Shown here piece after piece: positions 1 to 7,502 of a stretch of DNA of 19,452 bases. The notes under the pieces are model-generated. The model did not search any database. It saw only the letters and a program-made list of their open reading frames with translations, and had not been told where the DNA came from. The translations under genes were made by a program, and so were the position numbers. The number at the start of each line of letters is the position of its first letter. Position 1 is the first letter of the stretch. This DNA comes from Flavobacteriales bacterium (GTDB lineage Bacteria; Bacteroidota; Bacteroidia; Flavobacteriales; UA16), in the NCBI GenBank assembly GCA_018700255.1, contig JABISU010000108.1:1-19452 (forward strand), read 5' to 3'.

Positions 1-6
1 TAGCAT
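1..6 (-). CDS. Possible start of the next minus-strand gene (partial)
   Basis: An ATG on the minus strand at 6-4 lies 24 nt after the stop codon of the lipoprotein gene and is followed by only one more codon before the window ends. In other Flavobacteriales I recall a SurA-type chaperone following this pair of genes, so a third folding factor is a reasonable guess. Nothing in six bases can prove it. Confidence 0.2.
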
Positions 7-7
7 G

Positions 8-29
8 ACTGCTAAGGTAAACTGCTAAG
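8..29. repeat. 9-bp direct repeat downstream of the lipoprotein gene
   Basis: ACTGCTAAG occurs at 8-16 and again at 21-29, in the short space between the lipoprotein stop codon and the possible next start codon. No function is evident; a repeat this short could arise by chance. Confidence 0.4.
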
Positions 30-30
30 A

Positions 31-897
31 TTAATTAAGGATACTATCTCGAATAATTTCTCCATTTGCCCAAGCATCACTTACCAGATCATCCCTTAAA
101 TTTTCTAAAATACTACGCCTTCTTTCCTGAATGATTAAATCGACAATTCGTTTTCTTGCAATTGGAATAGGGGAGGGGAGATCCTTTAATCGATGCTCTA
201 GAATTCGCAATAAATATCGAGAATCTCCATCGGTAAATTCAATTAACCTCCTATCTCGCAATTGGTCTTCGATGCGGTAAACTTGTATGGGGACGGTTTG
301 TAATAAATCGCTTAAGAACCACCAATAATCTACATCTAAGGCGAAGTGAGCTCCATGCTCTATAGACCATTGTTCTAATTTAGGTACGCTACTTGAGTCA
401 GCTGTTGTAAGCCAAATTCGAGCCGAGTCCAACATATCCTCTTCCGTATTTATTTCAAAAAACACAGCTCTTAAAACATGCTCCTTAAGTTGAAAAAGTT
501 CAGGGTAATCTGAGTGAAACTTCTCAATTTCTTCATCTTGAACCTTAGTATCTACTCTGGATGCGATAAATTCCCTTTCGAATTGAGTTACAAGTAATGC
601 ATTCCTATATGACCTGATTGAAGATTCAAAAGATGAGGAAAATTCGTTGATATTTTTCTCCGCTTGAGCAAGTAGTACATTTTCTCTAACCCACCCCTCA
701 ATAATACGTTCGCTTAGTAATGTGCTGTCCTCAAACGATAATTCATTTGGGATTCTGGAGCAAAGGCTATCTAGTAGAAGATTTTTGCCGAAAGCAGAAA
801 CAACAATTTTATCCTCAATTGTTTCATCATTAAAAATAACACATGCATTAAGAGAGACTAGTACAGTTAATACAATAAAACCCTCACTTTTAAGCAT
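31..897 (-). CDS. Putative lipoprotein, SurA/PpiC-like periplasmic chaperone
   Basis: This 288-residue protein starts with a hydrophobic signal segment ending in SLNAC, so Cys19 is a plausible lipidation site and the protein is probably membrane-anchored in the periplasm. The rest is mostly charged helix-forming sequence: an N-terminal helical part (about 40-130) resembling the SurA/PpiC chaperone core, then a region (about 130-235) where a parvulin domain would sit. The parvulin signatures HARHIL and GGDLGW are absent, so it may be a degenerate isomerase acting only as a chaperone. It begins 1 nt after the stop of the larger isomerase upstream, which implies one transcript and translational coupling. 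The assignment rests on neighbourhood and general pattern, not on a strong motif; a lineage-specific lipoprotein is the alternative. Confidence 0.55.
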   Translation of the reverse strand: MLKSEGFIVLTVLVSLNACVIFNDETIEDKIVVSAFGKNLLLDSLCSRIPNELSFEDSTLLSERIIEGWVRENVLLAQAEKNINEFSSSFESSIRSYRNALLVTQFEREFIASRVDTKVQDEEIEKFHSDYPELFQLKEHVLRAVFFEINTEEDMLDSARIWLTTADSSSVPKLEQWSIEHGAHFALDVDYWWFLSDLLQTVPIQVYRIEDQLRDRRLIEFTDGDSRYLLRILEHRLKDLPSPIPIARKRIVDLIIQERRRSILENLRDDLVSDAWANGEIIRDSILN

Positions 898-898
898 A

Positions 899-2920
899 TT
901 AATCGATTAACTCGTATAAGACATCCTTCTTAATAGAAACGGGATATTTCAATCTTAAGCTTTCGACCCACTCATTCTCTAAGAAATCTTGATAGCTTGC
1001 AATTACTTGACCACGAGCTTCATCAAGAGTTTTATGCATAGGTTTAAATACGTCTATAACATCAATTAATATTACCCCGTTATCACCAATATTTAAAGTC
1101 ATAAATCTTGGAGATTTAGAATCTAGACTTAAAGTTTTATTTGAAATAGCAGTAAATACAGAGTCAGCCCAGTTATTATCGCCCATAGAATACAACCCAT
1201 TTTCCATTTTGAGAGCTAAAGGACTTTCAGCGATGAGTTCACGCCTTAACGCGACAATATCATTCCCTTTCTTCACGGCTTTCTTTACAGTCTTCGATAT
1301 CCCCTCATCTTCACAGGTGTAAATAGCTAATTCTAAGCGTTCTTGCCACATAAATAGGTCGTTATTCAATTCGTGGTATCTCTCTAATCCAGATGTGTCT
1401 TTAACAGCTTTAGACCAAACCATTTCATCGGTTAATTCAAACAAAAGAATACCATCGTGATACTCCTCGATTAGCATTCTGAATTCATTGTATTTATCTT
1501 CTAACCTTGCATCTTCAAAAGCAAGTAATTCCTCCTCTATCATAGAATCTATCATTCCTTCTAGTATGGCTTTAGGAGAGCGCATAAGTCCTCGTGGCTT
1601 TTGTGTGTTTGCGAAATGAATAAAATCAGATACTGTAGTTACGTTTTCTTGAATTGAAAATAAAACTCGACTCAGTTCAGATTTTTTAACATTTTCAATA
1701 GGATGACCTTTATAGAAGACGCTGTCAATCCCTGTTACTATAGATGCTAAATGTGAGACACGCTTTTTGTCTAACTTAAAGTCGTATTCCTTTTTGAGTT
1801 TATTTAAGAATGATGACCGAGTAACATCAGCTCTTGAATCTCGACTCACTTTTTTTCTAAGTTGGCGCTCAACATCATCAAATGTCTCAAGTGGTTTAAA
1901 TCCTACTCTCTTAACTATGTGCCAACCGTAATTCGTTAAAAAAGGTTCACTTACGTCGCCATTATTTTCAAGGTTAAAAGAAGCGTTTTCAAACTCTTCA
2001 ACCATTTTCCCTGTTCCGAACCAAGGTAGAACACCTCCTTTACTTGCCGTTGTGGCGTCATCACTATACTTCAGAGCCAGCGACTCGAACATCTCCCCAT
2101 TCTTAAGAAAAGAAGCGACTGCGTCAATAGTAGATTTCGCGCTTTGCACCATGGCTTTTTTAGATGCGTCATCTACCCTCACCATAATATGAGCAACTTG
2201 AATCTCTCCACGTGCTGCTCTTCTACCATCAACTTCTAAGAAATGGTAGCCAAACCTTGTTCGTACTATCTCACTAAGTTCCCCCACAGAAGTGTTGTAA
2301 GCGGCGTCCTCAAATGCATAAACCATTTGGAATGCAGTAAACCAACCTAAATCTCCTCCATTATCAACTACAGATGGATCATCACTACCTCCCTTACTTT
2401 TCGCTACGGTTGTAAAGTCCTCACCTGCATTTACTCTATTTCTTAGTTTTGAGATTCTATTCCAAGCACGTAGTGTGTCTGAAGGGGATGCCTCGGGATT
2501 TACACTTACAAGGATGTGTCGAGCATGAATTTCCTCTTGTTTTCTATTGTGAGCTTCAAGGACCAATTCATCGAGAAGTTCCATATCTACCAGATATGGT
2601 CTTGTGAGTTGTTTACGGTAACCAGCTAACTCTTTTGTAAACTCAGCAATGGTGTCCATTCCGAGAGCTTCAGCCTCCATTACCTTTAGCTTAAACTTGA
2701 CAAAGAGCTCCATGTATTCATCTAATGCCCTAGAAGTTATGATGCTATCTCGGTTGTTTTTACTGTAAATGTATTTAAAGTCGGCAAGGCTCACAACCTC
2801 TGCTCCTACAGTTAGGATAACTGAATTGTCCGAAGTGTTTTCTTCTTTAGTTTGGGCTGAAATACTAATATTTAGGCCTAAAAACGCTACCCCACAAAGG
2901 GTAATAATTTTATTCATCAT
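899..2920 (-). CDS. Periplasmic peptidyl-prolyl cis-trans isomerase with two parvulin domains
   Basis: This is a 673-residue secreted folding factor that should catalyse proline cis-trans isomerisation and chaperone outer-membrane or secreted proteins. A signal peptide occupies about residues 1-23, ending in SISAQ, a typical Bacteroidota cleavage site. A SurA-like helical N-domain follows (about 30-125), then parvulin domain 1 (about 131-231, with IHARHILV, NGGDLGWF and GYHFLEV) and parvulin domain 2 (about 240-340, with VAHIMVRV, KGGVLPWFGTG and YGWHIVKRVG). The remaining C-terminal half is helical and specific to this family. Two adjacent ATG codons (2920 and 2917) can start it; the first is 7 nt from the guaB stop, preceded by an A-run and no Shine-Dalgarno sequence. 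It sits in an operon with guaB upstream and the smaller lipoprotein downstream. Family assignment is firm; the natural substrates are unknown. Confidence 0.9.
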   Translation of the reverse strand: MMNKIITLCGVAFLGLNISISAQTKEENTSDNSVILTVGAEVVSLADFKYIYSKNNRDSIITSRALDEYMELFVKFKLKVMEAEALGMDTIAEFTKELAGYRKQLTRPYLVDMELLDELVLEAHNRKQEEIHARHILVSVNPEASPSDTLRAWNRISKLRNRVNAGEDFTTVAKSKGGSDDPSVVDNGGDLGWFTAFQMVYAFEDAAYNTSVGELSEIVRTRFGYHFLEVDGRRAARGEIQVAHIMVRVDDASKKAMVQSAKSTIDAVASFLKNGEMFESLALKYSDDATTASKGGVLPWFGTGKMVEEFENASFNLENNGDVSEPFLTNYGWHIVKRVGFKPLETFDDVERQLRKKVSRDSRADVTRSSFLNKLKKEYDFKLDKKRVSHLASIVTGIDSVFYKGHPIENVKKSELSRVLFSIQENVTTVSDFIHFANTQKPRGLMRSPKAILEGMIDSMIEEELLAFEDARLEDKYNEFRMLIEEYHDGILLFELTDEMVWSKAVKDTSGLERYHELNNDLFMWQERLELAIYTCEDEGISKTVKKAVKKGNDIVALRRELIAESPLALKMENGLYSMGDNNWADSVFTAISNKTLSLDSKSPRFMTLNIGDNGVILIDVIDVFKPMHKTLDEARGQVIASYQDFLENEWVESLRLKYPVSIKKDVLYELID

Positions 2921-2927
2921 GTTTTTT

Positions 2928-4403
2928 TTATCTAATACTATAATTAGGAGCCTCTCTTGAAATCATAACATCATGTGGGTGGCTTTCCTTCATGCTTGCG
3001 CTTGTAATACGGATGAATTGAGCGTCAGTCTTTAAAGCAAGCAAATCTTTCGAGCCACAATACCCCATCCCAGCCCTCAATCCGCCAACAATTTGATACA
3101 TAACATCCTGAACAGATCCTTTATATGGAACTCTACCGCTAATCCCTTCTGGTACAAGTTTTTTCACATCGTCCTCAGCATCTTGGAAATATCTGTCTTT
3201 AGATCCTGTTTCCATAGCTTCAATGGACCCCATACCTCTGTATCCTTTAAACCTACGTCCTTCATACATAAAAGTAGCACCAGGGCTTTCCCCAGTACCA
3301 GCAAGCATTGATCCAACCATTACGCTGTCTCCACCACCAGCTAGAGCTTTGACTATATCACCAGTATATCGTACACCACCGTCAGCAATTACAGGAACTC
3401 CAGAGCCTTCTAATGCATCTGAAACATTCATTATAGCAGAAAGTTGCGGGACACCTACACCTGCAATTATTCTTGTTGTGCAAATAGACCCCGGTCCTAC
3501 ACCCACTTTTATAGCGTCAACTCCAGCCTCTACTAAAGCAAGGGCTGCAGCTCCTGTTGCAATGTTTCCACAAACTATCTCTAGGTTGGAGAATTCCTTC
3601 TTTACCTCTCTCACAACGTCGATTACTCCTTTGCTGTGCCCGTGTGCTGTATCGATTATTATAGCGTCTACATCAGCTTCAACGAGAGCCGAAACTCTCT
3701 CCACAGTATCAGAAGTAACACCAACTGCTGCGGCAACACGTAACCTCCCGAATTCATCCTTACAAGAATTAGGGAACTCAGTAAGTTTGATAATATCTCG
3801 ATATGTAATTAACCCTATTAGTTTGTTGTCATTATTAACAACCGGAAGTTTTTCAATTTTATGCTCGCGTAGAATATCAGCGGCATTGTCAAAATCAGTT
3901 CCGTTAGAAGTTACAATTAAATTCTCACTTGTCATAACCTCAGAAATAGGTCTAGTAGAACTATTCTCAAATCTCAAATCTCGATTTGTGACAATTCCGA
4001 GTAGAATATTTGAAGAATCGACAACAGGAATACCACCAATTCTTCTCTCTCGCATTATTTTTAAAGCATCTTGAACAGTTGCATCACGGTTAAGTGTTAT
4101 GGGGTCTTGAATCATACCATTCTCAGAGCGCTTAACTTTCAAAACTTCAGCTGCCTGCTGCTCTATACTCATGTTTTTATGAATCACACCTATGCCTCCT
4201 TCTCTTGCAATAGCTATAGCCATCGCGCTTTCAGTTACAGTATCCATTGCAGCGGAAATAATGGGTACTTTCAACTCAATTTTCCTTGTGAATTTAGTTT
4301 TTAGTTGCGTATCGCGTGGAAGTACTTCTGAGTAGGCAGGGACGAGCAGTACATCGTCGTATGTTAGTCCTTCTCCAAAAAACTTAGACTCTTTAATAGG
4401 CAT
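2928..4403 (-). CDS. guaB: Inosine-5'-monophosphate dehydrogenase
   Basis: GuaB oxidises IMP to XMP with NAD+, the rate-limiting step toward GMP, in the cytoplasm. The 491 residues are full length. They show the N-terminal signature LTYDDVLLVPAYSEV (13-27), two CBS domains (about 99-210) inserted in the TIM barrel, and the catalytic loop GVGPGSICTTR with Cys308. The phosphate-binding ADGGVRYTGDIVKALAGG (340-357), the flap KGYRGMGS and the EGISGRVPYKG segment with the catalytic-type Arg424 are also present, as is the usual C-terminal SHPHD...EAPNYS. All key residues are intact. It is the first gene of a likely operon with the parvulin isomerase 7 nt downstream, and it has its own promoter just upstream, next to a leader hairpin. 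Its linkage to folding factors is, as I recall, common in Flavobacteriales and need not mean shared function. Confidence 0.98.
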   Translation of the reverse strand: MPIKESKFFGEGLTYDDVLLVPAYSEVLPRDTQLKTKFTRKIELKVPIISAAMDTVTESAMAIAIAREGGIGVIHKNMSIEQQAAEVLKVKRSENGMIQDPITLNRDATVQDALKIMRERRIGGIPVVDSSNILLGIVTNRDLRFENSSTRPISEVMTSENLIVTSNGTDFDNAADILREHKIEKLPVVNNDNKLIGLITYRDIIKLTEFPNSCKDEFGRLRVAAAVGVTSDTVERVSALVEADVDAIIIDTAHGHSKGVIDVVREVKKEFSNLEIVCGNIATGAAALALVEAGVDAIKVGVGPGSICTTRIIAGVGVPQLSAIMNVSDALEGSGVPVIADGGVRYTGDIVKALAGGGDSVMVGSMLAGTGESPGATFMYEGRRFKGYRGMGSIEAMETGSKDRYFQDAEDDVKKLVPEGISGRVPYKGSVQDVMYQIVGGLRAGMGYCGSKDLLALKTDAQFIRITSASMKESHPHDVMISREAPNYSIR

Positions 4404-4415
4404 GCTTAAATAATT

Positions 4416-4456
4416 GAATCGTTTTATTCGCTGTCCAGCACGTCGGATAACGATTC
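4416..4456 (-). promoter_or_regulatory. guaB leader hairpin (8-bp perfect inverted repeat)
   Basis: GAATCGTT at 4416-4423 and its exact complement AACGATTC at 4449-4456 flank a 25-nt loop. With transcription beginning just after the promoter -7 box (4467-4460), the hairpin would sit at the very 5' end of the guaB mRNA. The loop holds a smaller GCTG/CAGC inverted repeat. It may stabilise the 5' end or act as a regulatory element; no known riboswitch was recognised. Confidence 0.45.
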
Positions 4457-4459
4457 GCG

Positions 4460-4467
4460 CAAAGGTA
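4460..4467 (-). promoter_or_regulatory. guaB promoter, -7 box
   Basis: Read on the minus strand, this is TACCTTTG, a perfect match to the Bacteroidota -7 consensus TAnnTTTG. It lies about 57 nt before the guaB ATG. The expected upstream -33 TTTG is not clear: the sequence 19-21 nt upstream reads near TGCA and falls in the end of the preceding gene. The box lies only 5 nt past the stop codon of the upstream secreted-protein gene. Confidence 0.6.
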
Positions 4468-4472
4468 CTTAT

Positions 4473-6647
4473 TTAAGGCCTAATAACTTGCACACTTTTA
4501 GATATCATGTGCCATTTGCCTGATCCGTCTAAAGCCTCAGTAATAACTGTATAAACACCATCTGGGACCATCTCATTGTTATTTAAACCATCCCAACATT
4601 CATCAGGGTTCTCAGACTCGAATATTACATCTCCCCATCTTGAAATAACAGTTAGTTTGTAAAAGTTTTCGTTTGCAGCAGAACCTGTAGAAACAAATCC
4701 CAGCGTTGATTCACCTGGATTCCAAGGAAACCAATCATTAATAAGGTCTCCATTCGGAGTAAATGCATCGGGTATCCACAACAGAGGATCTTCAGTTAAA
4801 CAAACCCTATTTGAGCTAGCTCCGTTCAGTCCGTTAGTCATATCATTGTCGATTGCGATAATGGTGTAGCAAAAATCACCAGGTAAATGGGTGAGGTCTC
4901 CCACATAGTCTTCAGCGTGAAATTCCTCGTGTGAAAAAGTTGTGAGCGGGCTGTTTGCGGATAGTCGTGTCGGTGCTCTTAATAATTCGTAAGAGCTAAC
5001 TCCCTCAGGAAATTCTAGGTACTCAGACCAAATTAGACTATTCTCAAAATCAGCTTCACTAATACTCTGCCACCCTTTCAGTAGTATAGTTGATGCGATA
5101 TTAGAGGTGGACGTTGCGGCTTCACAAACATTGTACGCAGAGCACCTATAAGTATAACTCTTAGAATCTGTATTAACATTTGAGTCTACGAAAGTGATTG
5201 GAAACCCAAGAGAACTTGGGACCGGCTCAAAAACAGGTAGCCAAACACTATCTTCTTCAACTAATTTTTCAAGTTGATATAAACTTGCCTCAACAGCTGT
5301 AGGGTCCGTTTCAATATAAATCTCCACACTACCGTCAGATAAAACTGACGCTCTCTTTAAAACAGGGGCATTAGCCGATTCTGGATATAAAAAGTCAAGT
5401 TCAAATTCACTTGAGTGAGCTACATTGCCTGATGTTGATTCAGCTAAGACTCTATACTTATTTGTACTTTCAGTGTTATCGCCTACGTGGAGGTAATCGT
5501 TGACACTAGCTCCGACATCGTCAAGAGTTATCCACGGTCCGTAATTAGATAACGCTTCATCATAAATACTTACCTGAACAGAATAGTGGTCAACTCCCCC
5601 CTCAATTCCAAAGGGAGTATTCCAGCTTATTTGTGCGCTGTACGTACAAGGCAACTGAGTTGCAATAGTAAATATTGAAGCTGTACAAGCTCCTGCCGCA
5701 TTGGGATTAGGAGTCCCATCATCATTAATGCATTCAAAAGCAGAAACTCTGTAGCTCTCAGGTTGAGATGAAGCAAGTGAAGTAGGAATTAAAGCCGAAG
5801 TGGCGTTAGGGTTGTCTATTTGCAATACCTCAGCAGACCCAGCACCAGAGCATTTGTAAATAATATACCCAAGAGTCTCTGCTGTAACAGTGTAATCAAA
5901 GAAGACCTCAGCTAATCCAGTTGCGGGGTCGACATCGACATGAGTTGTGACCGGCAACTCTCCATTCACACTACCCACAACTAAATCCGTTGAGTTGCTC
6001 TCGTGTACATCAATACCATTCGATGCGGTTTGTCTTACCCTGTATATATTTACTGACACGCAGGGTCCGGGGTTGTCTGTAAATGACCCTCCGAGTTGTG
6101 AATCGGGAATTATTGCTATAGTATCCCAAACACTCGTGAATTCATTCAATCTTTCTAAAAAAAAATCTCCCCCCGCACTTTCACCAGAAACAGCATATGG
6201 ACTATTCCAAACAAGATCAACTTCATCTACTCCCGCTCCAATGCTAGCTTCTATATGAATACTGCATAATGTAGGTGAAGTTGGGGAAATGTCATTAGTA
6301 GTCCCCCCATCCATCGACGTGATCTGTACTGCAGTATAACAATGAGCTTCAGCATTTGCGTTGTACAAAAATGATGGCATTACCCATCCAGTAGGCAACA
6401 CCCCTGTTTCTGTATTTGGACCCACTAAATGTGGAGACGGACTAAGAAGTACGCCAGGAATATCATAAACCTGAATTTCATTCCGAATAAACTCCTCACC
6501 ACCAACAGAAGAAAACACATCCCAGTACAATGTGGCATTTCCCGCAGCATTAACGCTATTAACATGCGTTAAATTAGGCTGAGCATACATATCAGTATTT
6601 GAAGAAAATGTATATGCAACAAGAATAAAAAGTAGAATTTGCTTCAT
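4473..6647 (-). CDS. Secreted protein with T9SS type B (gliding-motility-associated) C-terminal domain
   Basis: This 724-residue protein is exported across the inner membrane by a signal peptide (about 1-22, ending in DMYAQ) and then probably across the outer membrane by the type IX system. The last ~103 residues (622-724) form the type B sorting domain: IPDAFTPNGDLINDWF, then ISRWGDVIFES, CWDGLNNNE, VPDGVYTV and a final basic stretch. In between are several beta-sandwich segments of fibronectin type III character (recurring patterns like VDLVWNSPYAV, AQISWNTPFG and DHYSVQVS), with paired cysteines. There is no catalytic motif, so an adhesin or surface structural role is likelier than an enzyme. 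It is transcribed divergently from the small gene at 6747 and reads toward guaB, whose promoter abuts its stop codon. The export route is well supported; the function is unknown. Confidence 0.85.
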   Translation of the reverse strand: MKQILLFILVAYTFSSNTDMYAQPNLTHVNSVNAAGNATLYWDVFSSVGGEEFIRNEIQVYDIPGVLLSPSPHLVGPNTETGVLPTGWVMPSFLYNANAEAHCYTAVQITSMDGGTTNDISPTSPTLCSIHIEASIGAGVDEVDLVWNSPYAVSGESAGGDFFLERLNEFTSVWDTIAIIPDSQLGGSFTDNPGPCVSVNIYRVRQTASNGIDVHESNSTDLVVGSVNGELPVTTHVDVDPATGLAEVFFDYTVTAETLGYIIYKCSGAGSAEVLQIDNPNATSALIPTSLASSQPESYRVSAFECINDDGTPNPNAAGACTASIFTIATQLPCTYSAQISWNTPFGIEGGVDHYSVQVSIYDEALSNYGPWITLDDVGASVNDYLHVGDNTESTNKYRVLAESTSGNVAHSSEFELDFLYPESANAPVLKRASVLSDGSVEIYIETDPTAVEASLYQLEKLVEEDSVWLPVFEPVPSSLGFPITFVDSNVNTDSKSYTYRCSAYNVCEAATSTSNIASTILLKGWQSISEADFENSLIWSEYLEFPEGVSSYELLRAPTRLSANSPLTTFSHEEFHAEDYVGDLTHLPGDFCYTIIAIDNDMTNGLNGASSNRVCLTEDPLLWIPDAFTPNGDLINDWFPWNPGESTLGFVSTGSAANENFYKLTVISRWGDVIFESENPDECWDGLNNNEMVPDGVYTVITEALDGSGKWHMISKSVQVIRP

Positions 6648-6734
6648 GCCATAAAATTACAACACCTAAAGCCCACTATAAGCTTCATTGAAATTATTAT
6701 TAGCAACGGATTCTTTATACCTTATAGTATATCT

Positions 6735-6742
6735 TAATTTTG
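6735..6742 (+). promoter_or_regulatory. Promoter -7 box for the small gene at 6747
   Basis: TAATTTTG matches TAnnTTTG exactly and ends 4 nt before the ATG, which predicts a transcript with almost no leader. No good -33 TTTG is visible at the expected distance. Confidence 0.5.
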
Positions 6743-6746
6743 TCCT

Positions 6747-7250
6747 ATGAACTTCTCAGTTTTCCCCAATATGCCTGAATCGTCAAAACTATTGGTTTTC
6801 ACATCAGATATCACGCTTGATAAAATATCATCTAAAAGATTTATGTCGAGATTAGATAAGTTTCTATCTACATGGTCATCCCACGGGTCTCAACTTGATA
6901 CAGACTCTTTATTAATTGCAAATCGAGTTGTATTTATTGCTGTAGATGAAAGTAGATCTAGTGCTTCAGGGTGTTCAGTTGATTCATTGACAAACTTTAT
7001 TAAATCTGAAGGCGTTGCCTCTGGAGTAGATTGGTTTAATCGTCATCAAGTTTTATATAGAAGTACGATTAATAGTGATTTCACCTCAGATTGGTTAGTC
7101 AATACGTTAGATAATTTCATCTCACTCATAAATGACGGAAGCTTAACCGAGAGTGTTCAAACTTTAAACACTACAGTTTCTGTTGTTAGAGAAGCTCGAA
7201 AATCGATAATTCAACCCTTTTCACACAGTTGGTACTCACGCCTATTATGA
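6747..7250 (+). CDS. Conserved Bacteroidota protein of unknown function (often labelled 'ABC transporter ATPase')
   Basis: The 167 residues match a small family that I recognise from many Bacteroidota genomes, where databases often name it ABC transporter ATPase. It has no Walker A, Walker B or ABC signature, so that name should not be trusted. The family hallmarks are here: WSSHG (43-47), the NR pair (59-60), FIAVDES (63-69) and SGCSVDS (74-80), followed by a segment around DWFNRHQVLY (95-104). There is no signal peptide or membrane segment, so it should be cytoplasmic. The conserved Cys76 within SGCSxDS and the preceding Asp and His suggest a small-molecule or metal site, but this is inference. 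It is a single-gene unit divergent from the T9SS cargo gene and ahead of the large repeat protein. Confidence 0.8.
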   Translation: MNFSVFPNMPESSKLLVFTSDITLDKISSKRFMSRLDKFLSTWSSHGSQLDTDSLLIANRVVFIAVDESRSSASGCSVDSLTNFIKSEGVASGVDWFNRHQVLYRSTINSDFTSDWLVNTLDNFISLINDGSLTESVQTLNTTVSVVREARKSIIQPFSHSWYSRLL

Positions 7251-7322
7251 CACATTTATTCGTCGAATCACGTTTTTTTTTCTACAAACCTCAATTTTTT
7301 ACAAACGAATTTTTGCAATTCT

Positions 7323-7354
7323 TTTGGTTTCTTAGTCTGAATCACCTAATTTTA
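7323..7354 (+). promoter_or_regulatory. Candidate promoter of the 1543-residue protein gene
   Basis: TTTG (7323-7326), a 20-nt spacer and TAATTTTA (7347-7354, one mismatch to TAnnTTTG) fit the Bacteroidota sigma factor. The upstream 7270-7320 stretch is rich in T-runs, like an UP element, and carries two near-repeats of the form T6-(C)-TACAAAC. This start would leave a leader of about 145 nt, which contains a small imperfect stem (AGTCA at 7387-7391 against TGACT at 7411-7415). A weaker alternative is TTTG 7460-7463 with TAATCTTT 7483-7490. The rest of the 252-nt intergenic region shows no gene. Confidence 0.4.
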
Positions 7355-7502
7355 ACGCGTTGAAATGTCTTTTTATGTTAATTAAAAGTCATGGATGCAC
7401 TCTGAGGAGTTGACTGTCACTGCTTTTTATACGTCAGTTCAGCTATTATGAGTTTTGAATTTGTAAATAATTTTTTTTGATTTAATCTTTAAACCTGTTC
7501 AT

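Noticed and set aside
3223..4074. A 283-codon open frame on the plus strand opposite guaB
   Set aside because: It is antisense to an intact, fully conserved guaB. Its translation is low-complexity Pro/Ser/Thr-rich sequence, typical of a shadow frame.
7260..7282. Possible intrinsic terminator after the 6747 gene (ATTCGTCGAAT and ACG followed by a run of T)
   Set aside because: The palindrome has no room for a hairpin loop and there is no GC-rich stem, so the T-run alone is not enough.
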